A model generated the notes under the pieces. That model made no database searches. It had not been told where the DNA came from and saw only the letters and a list, made by a program, of their open reading frames with translations. DNA of 22,676 nt, taken from positions 1 through 22,676 of the IMG/VR virus record IMGVR_UViG_3300005712_000002, one strand, 5' to 3'. Below, piece by piece: positions 16,676-22,676 of this stretch (position 1 is the stretch's first letter; each line of letters opens with the position of its first letter). Both the position numbers and the translations under genes were made by a program. The DNA comes from a virus.

Positions 16676-19018
16676 TTAGCTGGTAGCCGGAGCTTGCATG
16701 ATCTGCTGGATACGGAAGATCACGAATTCAGCAGGGCGCACCGGAGCGATGCCGATGACGCAAATCAAGCGGCCGTTGTCGATATCGTCCTGGGTCATGG
16801 TGGTCTGGTCGCACTGTACGAAGAAGGCCTGGTCGGCTGTCGCGCCTTGCAACGCTCCGGTCTGCCAGGTGTCTGTCAGAAATTCGGTGATGGTCTGGCG
16901 CACGCGGGCCCACAGGCGCTGATCGTTCGGTTCGAACACCACCCACTGCGTGCCTTGGTCAATGGAGGCTTCGATGTAGATGAATAGCCTGCGCACGTTG
17001 ATGTATTGCCAGTCGGTGTCCGAGGAGAGGGTGCGCGCACCCCACACGCGGTTGCCGCGCTCGGGGAAGTAGCGCAGTGCATTGATCCCGATGGGGTTCA
17101 GCAGATCCTGTTCGCGCTTGTTCACATCCTGCGCGATCTTGGTGATCATGCTGATTTCCACGTTCGCGGGCGCCTTGAAGACGCCCCGATTGATGTCCGT
17201 CTGCGCGTAAATTCCGGCCATGTGGCCGGAGGGCGCCACGTCCACGTTCTGCACCACGGAGGGATCGAGAACCTGCACCCAGGGGTAATAGATCGCCGCG
17301 TATTCGGTATCCAGCGGCTGTCGGAACGCGATGATTTCGTCAATGCTCAACCCATCGGGCGGATCCAGAATGCCGAACCGGTAACGCAGCGTTTCGCAGT
17401 GATTGATCAACGCCGCTTGTACGGATTGCGACCACATTCCTGGAACGATGCAGATGCTGATGTCGGTAATGTCTTCCATCGCCTGGATTCCGGTGCGATT
17501 GCCGCTGCCGCCATCCACACCGATGAAATCCTCCACCGTTAATTGTCCGAGGTTGTCTTGCCCGTTGACTAATGGAACCCATTCGCTCACCAGGGGGCTT
17601 GCCGGAAACCAGGCCAGATTTGTTTCCGAATAACCGCCGCCATTCACCGGCAGAGAAGTCTGTACGGTGACGAAGGCTGATCGGAGATTCACGCCCGTGA
17701 CGATGTAATTCGTGGTCTGGTCGTTGTGCAGGCGCAGATTTTGCATCACCTCGGAAGCCACCACGACTCCGTTCACGGTATTTTGCGTATCCACTTCCGC
17801 CTCGATGACGCGGACTTTCTGGCCTTCGTAGTAGACGTTAACCAGCGGAGGATTAATCGTCACTACCTCCCCCGCAACACCTCCGGCCTGCACGATTACC
17901 GTTTCTTTTTTCAACCCGTTATCCAGCTGCAGGATCGCGAAGTCGTATATCTGCTCGGCGCCGGAAATCTGAATGGTGGTGGCACCCGCCACGTTGGCTG
18001 TGCGAATTCGCGTGACGCTGCTTCCGCCGGGAACCGCCGTCAGCGTTCCTGCGGCGGCGCCCGGCACGTTCGCCGGGGTGACGTCCACACTTTTCGCCAC
18101 GACATTGCTGAGGACGTACTCGACTCCGGCAATGCGCACATGATCGCCCGCGACGAATCCCGTGCTGTTGGCGACGGGAACCGTGGCGACAGCAACAGCC
18201 ACATCTTGTAACACCGTGGTGGTGATCGCCGCACCGCCCGTGGTGGGGTCCGGCATAATATTAAAGGTCGCACCGACCATCGCCGCCACGCGCACGCTGA
18301 TGTTGTTGCCCCAAGCGCCGAGGGCGTTCGCGGAGAACTCCAGAGTCGTGTTCGCCGGCGGAACGTGATTGGGCTGACCGGTGAGCGGATTTTGATTGCC
18401 CGCCAGAGGATCAATCACCACATAGTCCCGGCCGGCACTGAGCGCAAAGCCGATCGGATTATTCAGCAGAATCGTATTCAAAGCAGGATTGTAAGAAACC
18501 ACGGTGAACGGGTTTCCAGGGATGCTTTTCCCGGCGACGATGAAATTCAGCTGCTTGCCGGCCACGATGTCGATCAGGTGCGACAACTTGATGGTGGTGC
18601 TGGACGCGGTGGCGTCCTGAGCGACGTCCGCAATCAAGCCCTGACAAAAATTTGCTCCCGCTGGGGTAGCACCGGCGCCTGGAACACCTCCGCCGCCGGC
18701 AAAAACTCGCTTCACGTAAAGCTGCTGACCGCCATTATCGAAGTAGCCTTTCACGGAGAGCGGGAATTGCCACCATTGCCCGCCCTCGTTGGCGTCGAGC
18801 GCCCATTGATTCACCAGCCCGGCGGGGGGCGTTGGAATATAGCCGCCGAAGATTGTCTGGAATTGGGCGAAGCTCGTCACCAGCTGGGGCTTGCCGGAAG
18901 TCGGCCCCTGCAGTGTGACTCCGACCGCGCCGGTAACGCTGGTGCTCACGCCGGTAATGGGCTGCGGTCCAGTTTCGATTTCTTCCACATATACGCCGGG
19001 ACTCAAATATTCAGGCAT
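16676..19018 (-). CDS. main tail sheath protein with large beta-rich insertions (Afp2/Afp3-like)
   Basis: Protein of 780 residues, far longer than most sheath proteins (about 350-550). The arm and first core part are residues 1-105 (YLSPGVYVEEIETGPQPITG, GYFDNGGQQLYVKRVFAGGG). Residues about 125-410 are an inserted region of repeated beta units, each with a strand-turn pattern such as TTIKLSHLIDIVAGKQLNFI, ATVPVANSTGFVAGDHVRIA and ATTIQISGAEQIYDFAILQL. The core resumes near residue 430. The C-terminus is classic (NRVWGARTLSSDTDWQYINV, RRLFIYIEASIDQGTQWVVF, GALQGATADQAFFVQCD, IAPVRPAEFVIFRIQQI). The sheath polymerises around the tube and contracts to fire. Inserts in this region point outward in known sheaths, so surface decoration is inferred. 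A GAGAGG site precedes the ATG. Confidence 0.95.
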   Translation of the reverse strand: MPEYLSPGVYVEEIETGPQPITGVSTSVTGAVGVTLQGPTSGKPQLVTSFAQFQTIFGGYIPTPPAGLVNQWALDANEGGQWWQFPLSVKGYFDNGGQQLYVKRVFAGGGGVPGAGATPAGANFCQGLIADVAQDATASSTTIKLSHLIDIVAGKQLNFIVAGKSIPGNPFTVVSYNPALNTILLNNPIGFALSAGRDYVVIDPLAGNQNPLTGQPNHVPPANTTLEFSANALGAWGNNISVRVAAMVGATFNIMPDPTTGGAAITTTVLQDVAVAVATVPVANSTGFVAGDHVRIAGVEYVLSNVVAKSVDVTPANVPGAAAGTLTAVPGGSSVTRIRTANVAGATTIQISGAEQIYDFAILQLDNGLKKETVIVQAGGVAGEVVTINPPLVNVYYEGQKVRVIEAEVDTQNTVNGVVVASEVMQNLRLHNDQTTNYIVTGVNLRSAFVTVQTSLPVNGGGYSETNLAWFPASPLVSEWVPLVNGQDNLGQLTVEDFIGVDGGSGNRTGIQAMEDITDISICIVPGMWSQSVQAALINHCETLRYRFGILDPPDGLSIDEIIAFRQPLDTEYAAIYYPWVQVLDPSVVQNVDVAPSGHMAGIYAQTDINRGVFKAPANVEISMITKIAQDVNKREQDLLNPIGINALRYFPERGNRVWGARTLSSDTDWQYINVRRLFIYIEASIDQGTQWVVFEPNDQRLWARVRQTITEFLTDTWQTGALQGATADQAFFVQCDQTTMTQDDIDNGRLICVIGIAPVRPAEFVIFRIQQIMQAPATS

Positions 19019-19030
19019 GTTGGCATCCTC

Positions 19031-19693
19031 TCAGCTGATTGGAATCGTCTGACTTTTTGCTAAGGCACCTGGCAATTGGATTTGTATGGTCCCCATGCGA
19101 TTGGTACGCTGATCCACGGCATCAATCGGGGTCTGCACGTTGAGCTGCACCCAGCGTAACGGCAACGCAAATGTGCCGCGCGAATCGGTGAGCGCCCGCT
19201 CCGTATTTCCTTGCGTGACGTAAGTGTTGGGCACGGGTTTGTTCGTTGCATCCACCACCACGCCGCGCAATACCGGAATGTGGCTCGCAAATGGATAATT
19301 CGGCGCGGGCAATAGCGGCGTGTCCTGAGCTACGCTCGCCGCCGTCTGCGGAGGATTGGTTTGGTCGTATGGATAAGCGGTGAAGGCGATGCCGTCCTCG
19401 TTCGTCTGATAAAACGGCACGTAAAAGTCGGCAGCCAGCCTGATGCGATATTGGCGGGCCGGAAGTCCGCTGGCATTCCCGTGAAACTCGAGGCCGGGGT
19501 AAGTGAGGATTCCGCTGGGACCGACGGAGGGCTGCACACTGGTCTGCTGCCAGACGTTGTTGGCGTCGAGAAGATCCAAAAACGCGTTCACGTTTCCGAT
19601 GGGCGCTTCGTTGGTCAACTCATCGAGCAGGTGCAGGCCGACGGGACTATAGACTTGCGTGGTCTCCGCCGGCGTCATCACCCAGGTGGTCAC
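19031..19693 (-). CDS. beta-rich protein with carboxypeptidase regulatory-like domain
   Basis: Protein of 220 residues. GTG start at 19693 overlaps the preceding stop (GTGA) and follows GGAG by 8 bases. Residues 15-95 are strand-rich (SPVGLHLLDELTNEAPIGNV, ILTYPGLEFHGNASGLPARQ, YRIRLAADFYVPFY). Residues 138-180 match a CarboxypepD_reg-type fold (PVLRGVVVDATNKPVPNTYV, ERALTDSRGTFALPL). There is no catalytic site and no signal peptide, so it is not an enzyme. Its place between the cap-like gene and the sheath suggests a structural or decoration subunit of the particle, perhaps at the distal end. That is inference. Confidence 0.75.
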   Translation of the reverse strand: MTTWVMTPAETTQVYSPVGLHLLDELTNEAPIGNVNAFLDLLDANNVWQQTSVQPSVGPSGILTYPGLEFHGNASGLPARQYRIRLAADFYVPFYQTNEDGIAFTAYPYDQTNPPQTAASVAQDTPLLPAPNYPFASHIPVLRGVVVDATNKPVPNTYVTQGNTERALTDSRGTFALPLRWVQLNVQTPIDAVDQRTNRMGTIQIQLPGALAKSQTIPIS

Positions 19694-20280
19694 TGCGCGG
19701 ACTCCGGGCCCAGATATTGCGTGTTGCGGTGGGCCACCGGGACCACGGCGTCGGTGGCTTCGGCATCCAGATTTACGACGCGAACTTCGTAAGTAACCGA
19801 CAAATGGTAGGGCTTCTGAATGGCGTACCAGACGCGTGCGCGCTCCTCCAGCGTCAGTGGCGACAGCGTGACCTTTAGCGCTTGTGATGTGCCGGTCAGC
19901 GTCGTGCCCTGCAGTTGCGTCCCGCTGAAGATCGCACCGTCGTAGAGCATCTGCATGGCCCGGCCGAGCATCTTGTGGTCCGTGAGGCGATCACCGCTCC
20001 AGGGCGTCAACATGTAACGCAGTAGCAGCGCCAAGGGAGGCTTCTTCACGGTGATCGTCGGCGGAGTGACGGAGAGCACGCGCGGACGATTCTTGGCGCT
20101 GGCGTCTTCCACGGTCTCGAAAAGAAAAAGCGTGATACGCGCCGGGTTCGTGGAAATCGTCCCTTGCAGGTCGCTGATCTCCGCGACGGGCGGCGCGGCA
20201 GGATCCAGTGGCGCCAGCGCGTTCGTTAGCACTGTCTGCAACGTGGAGGAGACATCTGCGATGACGCCGTAATCGGGCAC
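19690..20280 (-). CDS. DUF4255/Pvc16_N-family protein (Afp16-like cap or tail terminator)
   Basis: Protein of 196 residues with a GTG start, supported by GAGGTG 10 bases upstream. Family features are VIADVSSTLQTVLTNALAPL near the start, NPARITLFLFETVEDAS, PPLALLLRYMLTPWSGDRLT, and DHKMLGRAMQMLYDGAI. Late comes LTLEERARVWYAIQKPYHLS with YEVRVVNLDA. Members end tube and sheath growth at the distal end (Afp16/Pvc16 role). Here it is the first gene of the operon, not the last as in Afp. No upstream gene is seen on this strand, so the operon promoter should lie above 20280. Confidence 0.9.
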   Translation of the reverse strand: MPDYGVIADVSSTLQTVLTNALAPLDPAAPPVAEISDLQGTISTNPARITLFLFETVEDASAKNRPRVLSVTPPTITVKKPPLALLLRYMLTPWSGDRLTDHKMLGRAMQMLYDGAIFSGTQLQGTTLTGTSQALKVTLSPLTLEERARVWYAIQKPYHLSVTYEVRVVNLDAEATDAVVPVAHRNTQYLGPESAQ

Positions 20281-20286
20281 GCGAGC

Positions 20287-20296
20287 TTTCCACCTC
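20287..20296 (-). promoter_or_regulatory. ribosome binding site of the first eCIS gene (supports GTG start)
   Basis: GAGGTGGAAA on the minus strand precedes the GTG at 20280; the GAGGTG core ends 10 bases before it. No ATG alternative in the same frame has a better site. Confidence 0.6.
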
Positions 20297-20885
20297 GTCG
20301 TCAGCCGAGTGCTGGCTAAGCGACTCCGGATTCGTTACGCACTCTCCAGGCCCGTTGCACGAATATTGCCGTCTTGCATTTCGCTTCGCGGGCGTGTGTT
20401 TTCAACATTTAGAGTGCCAGGAACGACGAGCGATCCAATGGTTGGGCGGACAAACTTATCCACCCCTGTTCTGCTGCGCAGCCTCGCCGCAGCGGATTTG
20501 CTCGTTCCATTTGGTTGAGCGGCACAGGGCCAGCTGGAAAGTGACCGCGCAGGTTTCGGAACGTCGTCACCGGAACTGCCACTGGGAAGTGAAGAGGGAT
20601 ATTGGAGGCTCCGGAAAAATGTGAGGTCAACGCGAAACTCCGAGACCTACGAGCAGTTGGGCTAAGGATCGAGCTTTGAGCTGGGTTTTTTACAGCATCT
20701 GCCGAATCGAGCAGCCTGATCTGACGACGTGCTACGACTGCATCGGACTCTATTCTGAGAGCTGGAATCGTACCGATGATTTTCCTAGGTCGCCCCAAAA
20801 TACACTGTTCATTCGCAGACTTGCTTTCTCGCCTCGCTCTGCGACCGGAACAGGCTCATCCGAAGTTGCCGCGACCGGGGGTTTT

Positions 20886-20906
20886 TGTACCAGCAGGATT
20901 GGTACA
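20886..20906. repeat. perfect 7-base inverted repeat with 7-base spacer
   Basis: TGTACCA, spacer GCAGGAT, TGGTACA. The arms are perfect, and weaker pairing continues outward for a few bases. No T-run follows on either strand in the position expected of a terminator. The geometry (arms around a 6-8 base spacer) fits a tyrosine-recombinase core site or a dimeric repressor operator. Neither is shown by the sequence. Confidence 0.55.
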
Positions 20907-21138
20907 TAATTCACTACGCGCCATTCATTCCGGAACTGCGGGAGCGCGTCAGGCGCTCTCTCGATAACGGCGAAGTTTTGGAAGGATCAGAGGTCGGTGC
21001 GACAGATTCCCCACAGGAAGAGGCCGTGATTCAGTGAGAATCTGCGCTCGCTATTTGTTCGCTTTCACAGAAAATCATGGTGACGAATTGGTGCCGTCGA
21101 ACAAAGAAAACCTGCAAGTACAATAAAATCAGCGGATG

Positions 21139-21168
21139 AGTCTGTAAGCCGGATTTGGATTTCAGACT
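21139..21168. repeat. imperfect inverted repeat (9-base arms, one mismatch)
   Basis: AGTCTGTAA and TTTCAGACT enclose 12 bases. It could be a hairpin in an RNA leader upstream of the recombinase or a chance repeat. Confidence 0.4.
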
Positions 21169-21402
21169 TGCAAACACACAACTTACGCAGAATCAATGAG
21201 CGATTTGTCTTCTGTGACTTGTGGAGACGGTTTTTTCTCATGGAAGTAAAAACTTCTGACATGTTTTTGGCATGTTCCAGCTCATGCTTGTTCGCTGAAA
21301 GCAATATTCGCGCCAAGAGCTGCTTCGGTCGCCTCTGGACTGCCGACGAAAGAGATTATATCAATCGCCCAACAGAAACGAGTAGGTCATCCAGTTTTGG
21401 GT

Positions 21403-22368
21403 ATGGGCTTTCCGAAGACCACAGTTAGCGACTCGAACGGGCCCGGGGCAGCGGAAGGGTCGGGGTCCACGTCTGTCTCAACCGCCGCCATCAGACGACG
21501 CAAAACGTCTCGGGTCCAGTCCAAAGTGGGTTCCGACGTTCCCTCTGAGGTTCCATACCGTGCCGCCGACTTCCTCAAATGGTATGCGAAGCGACACCGA
21601 AGCATTCGCGGGATTCGACTGCCGGACATTGACGCATATACGAGCCGGAAGCCCTTGGAAGGCCGCAACCCTGTCACTCGACACAGCGAATCGGGCAGCT
21701 TGAGGGCCTTCTTTCGTCACGCCGAGAGCCGTGGTTGGTGCCAGGCAGGGATCGCGAGCGCCATTCAATTACCGCCCTTACGGCGTGAGTTGTTTGAACG
21801 TCAAGGGCCGGTTTGGAAGGACGTTCACCGACTCCTCGAAACGACTCAAGGCTCGGACCCCAGCGACCTCCGTGCCAAACCGCTCTTGTTGCTCTTCGCG
21901 ATGTATGGATTGCGAAGAAGCGAAGCTGCGAATCTTTTGCTCACCGACATCGACTGGGTAGCGAATCGCTTTACGGTTCGCCGAGCCAAGCGAGGAGGTT
22001 TTCAGCAATTCCCCTTGAGCAAAGCCCTCGCAACAGCCCTTCGTGGCTACATTGAGAACGTGCGACCGCGCTCGTCCTGTCCCCAAGTTTTCATGACACT
22101 GAAGGCGCCCCTTCGACCGCTGGTGGCTCACACCATGTCCGACGTCGTAAGAAGCCGCATGCGAAAACTGGGCATTTCTTCCAAGCACACCGGCCCGCAA
22201 TCCCTCCGCCACACTTGCGCAACCCGCCTTCTCCACAACGGCTTGTCCTTTGTCGATATCGCCGACTTTCTGGGACACCGGGACACCCAAAGCGTCAATG
22301 TCTACGCCAGAATAAGCGCCCACATGCTGAAAGAGGTTGCAGCGATTGACTTGGTCGGTGCTCTTTGA
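21403..22368 (+). CDS. tyrosine recombinase/integrase (possible first member of a RIT element)
   Basis: Protein of 321 residues if ATG at 21403 is used. A TTG lies two codons upstream, and the frame stays open back to 21250 without another usual start. Residues 1-50 are Ser/Gly/Thr-rich and unlike the family. Residues 52-125 are a core-binding domain (AADFLKWYAKRHRSIRGIRL, LRAFFRHAESRGWCQAGIAS). The catalytic domain follows: Arg171 in GLRRSEAANLLL, Lys196 in RRAKRGGFQQFPLS, Arg269 in SLRHTCATRLL, His292 in DFLGHRDTQ, and Tyr301 in NVYARI. His292 and Tyr301 are nine apart, as in XerD. The first His of the HxxR box is Gln266. The N-terminal domain seems short compared with close relatives. It would cut and rejoin DNA through a phosphotyrosine. 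Confidence 0.9.
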   Translation: MGFPKTTVSDSNGPGAAEGSGSTSVSTAAIRRRKTSRVQSKVGSDVPSEVPYRAADFLKWYAKRHRSIRGIRLPDIDAYTSRKPLEGRNPVTRHSESGSLRAFFRHAESRGWCQAGIASAIQLPPLRRELFERQGPVWKDVHRLLETTQGSDPSDLRAKPLLLLFAMYGLRRSEAANLLLTDIDWVANRFTVRRAKRGGFQQFPLSKALATALRGYIENVRPRSSCPQVFMTLKAPLRPLVAHTMSDVVRSRMRKLGISSKHTGPQSLRHTCATRLLHNGLSFVDIADFLGHRDTQSVNVYARISAHMLKEVAAIDLVGAL

Positions 22369-22676
22369 GATTTTCGACAGCGATCGCAAAGTACGCGGCT
22401 TGGAAGCGTGCACGAGGCGTTCGCTTCGCGAGAGGTGAGAGTGCCCTGAGAACTCTGCTGCGCTCTGCCGAAGACGGTCCGCTCGACCAAATCACGCCCA
22501 AACAGATATCCGCCTACCTCGACGGATCCGGCATGTCCGCATATACGTGGTGGCGCGAATATCAGATTGTTCGATCGTTTTTCCAGTTTTGGCAGTCGCG
22601 CCACAAACTTGCACGCCTGCCCATGCCGCGCCCCCAGGCGGCTCTGCCTCCCCCGTTCAGACCCTATATCTTTTCG
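22365..22676 (+). CDS. second tyrosine recombinase, N-terminal part (runs off right edge)
   Basis: The frame is open for 104 codons from TTG at 22365 to the edge. The TTG overlaps the preceding stop (TTGA), so translation is probably coupled. No ATG or GTG lies upstream in frame after the TGA at 22347. The sequence fits the core-binding domain of the same integrase group: IAKYAAWKRARGVRFARGES, LDQITPKQISAYLDGSGMSA, WREYQIVRSFFQFWQSR, then LARLPMPRPQAALPPPFRPY. The catalytic domain would lie beyond the window. Two such recombinases in overlapping tandem are typical of RIT elements or of Tn554-like elements. Confidence 0.75.
   Translation, partial: MRFSTAIAKYAAWKRARGVRFARGESALRTLLRSAEDGPLDQITPKQISAYLDGSGMSAYTWWREYQIVRSFFQFWQSRHKLARLPMPRPQAALPPPFRPYIFS

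Larger units (their letters stand above)
20281..21402. other. gene-poor region between eCIS operon and recombinase
   Basis: About 1.1 kb without a convincing gene. Short open frames exist on both strands, but none has a recognisable motif or a good ribosome site. The right half is richer in A and T than the operon. The region must hold the eCIS promoter (minus) and probably the recombinase promoter (plus), but I could not identify consensus -35/-10 pairs with proper spacing for either. Two inverted repeats are listed separately. No tRNA or other RNA gene was recognised. Confidence 0.6.
21403..22676 (+). mobile_element. candidate recombinase-in-trio (RIT) or related element, left part
   Basis: Two different tyrosine recombinases in the same direction, joined by a 4-base overlap. 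This is the organisation of RIT elements, which carry three. The third gene and both element ends are outside view or not recognised, so the call rests on gene order alone. Confidence 0.5.

Noticed and set aside
1-20280. A type VI secretion system or an intact phage instead of an eCIS
   Set aside because: No TssJLM membrane complex, TssBC-type sheath pair or ClpV is seen, and no phage head, portal or terminase gene is present. The DUF4255 cap with double sheath and tube genes fits an eCIS better.
20395-20425. TGGCAC on the minus strand as a sigma-54 promoter
   Set aside because: The -12 element is not at the needed spacing; GT stands where GC is required.
20668-20691. Possible terminator: AGCT, TTG, AGCT, GGG followed by six T on the plus strand
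   Set aside because: The stem is only four base pairs and no plus-strand gene ends just before it.
20409-20798. Minus-strand 129-residue frame upstream of the eCIS operon
   Set aside because: It has no recognisable motif or convincing ribosome site, and its composition is like random GC-rich sequence.
21143-21160. TAAGCCGGATTT resembling the complement of an RNase P RNA end
   Set aside because: Only about a dozen bases match, and no conserved RNase P core lies on either side.
21065-21428. Short open frames on both strands before the recombinase (21065-21316 minus, 21168-21428 plus)
   Set aside because: They overlap each other and lack family features. The plus one ends inside the recombinase in another frame.

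Overview
The window carries most of one long operon for an extracellular contractile injection system (eCIS; a phage-tail-like particle of the Afp/PVC/MAC kind) on the minus strand, from about 20280 down past the left edge. A separate plus-strand pair of tyrosine recombinases sits at the right end. The DNA is GC-rich, the genes are tightly packed, and several start with GTG. Gene style and the type of recombinase fit a soil bacterium such as an Acidobacteriota member, but no taxonomic marker is present, so that is a weak inference.

Layout in transcription order (right to left): a DUF4255/Pvc16_N cap or terminator-like protein (20280-19690); a carboxypeptidase-regulatory-like beta protein (19693-19031); a very large main tail sheath (19018-16676); a tail tube (16648-16187); a second sheath (16190-14577); a second tube (14580-14083); a 62-residue Afp6-position protein (14080-13892); a LysM hub protein (13892-13233); a gpD-like hub (13220-12078); a gpV-like spike (12081-11311); a gp25-like wedge protein (11307-10900); two baseplate J/gp6-like proteins (10900-8864 and 8867-6789); a beta-propeller plus P2 gpI-like protein (6792-4702); and three diverged tandem paralogs of unknown function (4694-3162, 3140-1047, and 1043 running off the left edge). 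Seventeen genes follow one another with overlaps of 1-4 bases or gaps of at most 27 bases, so they are very probably one transcript.

How they work together: sheath and tube polymers form the contractile syringe, the second sheath and tube probably form the layer next to the baseplate, and the LysM, gpD, gpV, gp25, J and gpI proteins build hub, spike and wedges. The cap-like protein would finish the distal end. The three distal paralogs share an N-terminal module and are candidates for peripheral baseplate or receptor-binding parts. No AAA+ ATPase, tape measure, PAAR tip protein or effector gene is visible. They may lie beyond position 1 or be absent.

Right end: a gene-poor stretch of about 1.1 kb (20281-21402) separates the eCIS operon from a divergent tyrosine recombinase (21403-22368). 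A second recombinase starts in a 4-base overlap with it (TTG at 22365) and runs off the right edge. The arrangement resembles the start of a recombinase-in-trio (RIT) element, which would mean the eCIS locus borders a mobile element.
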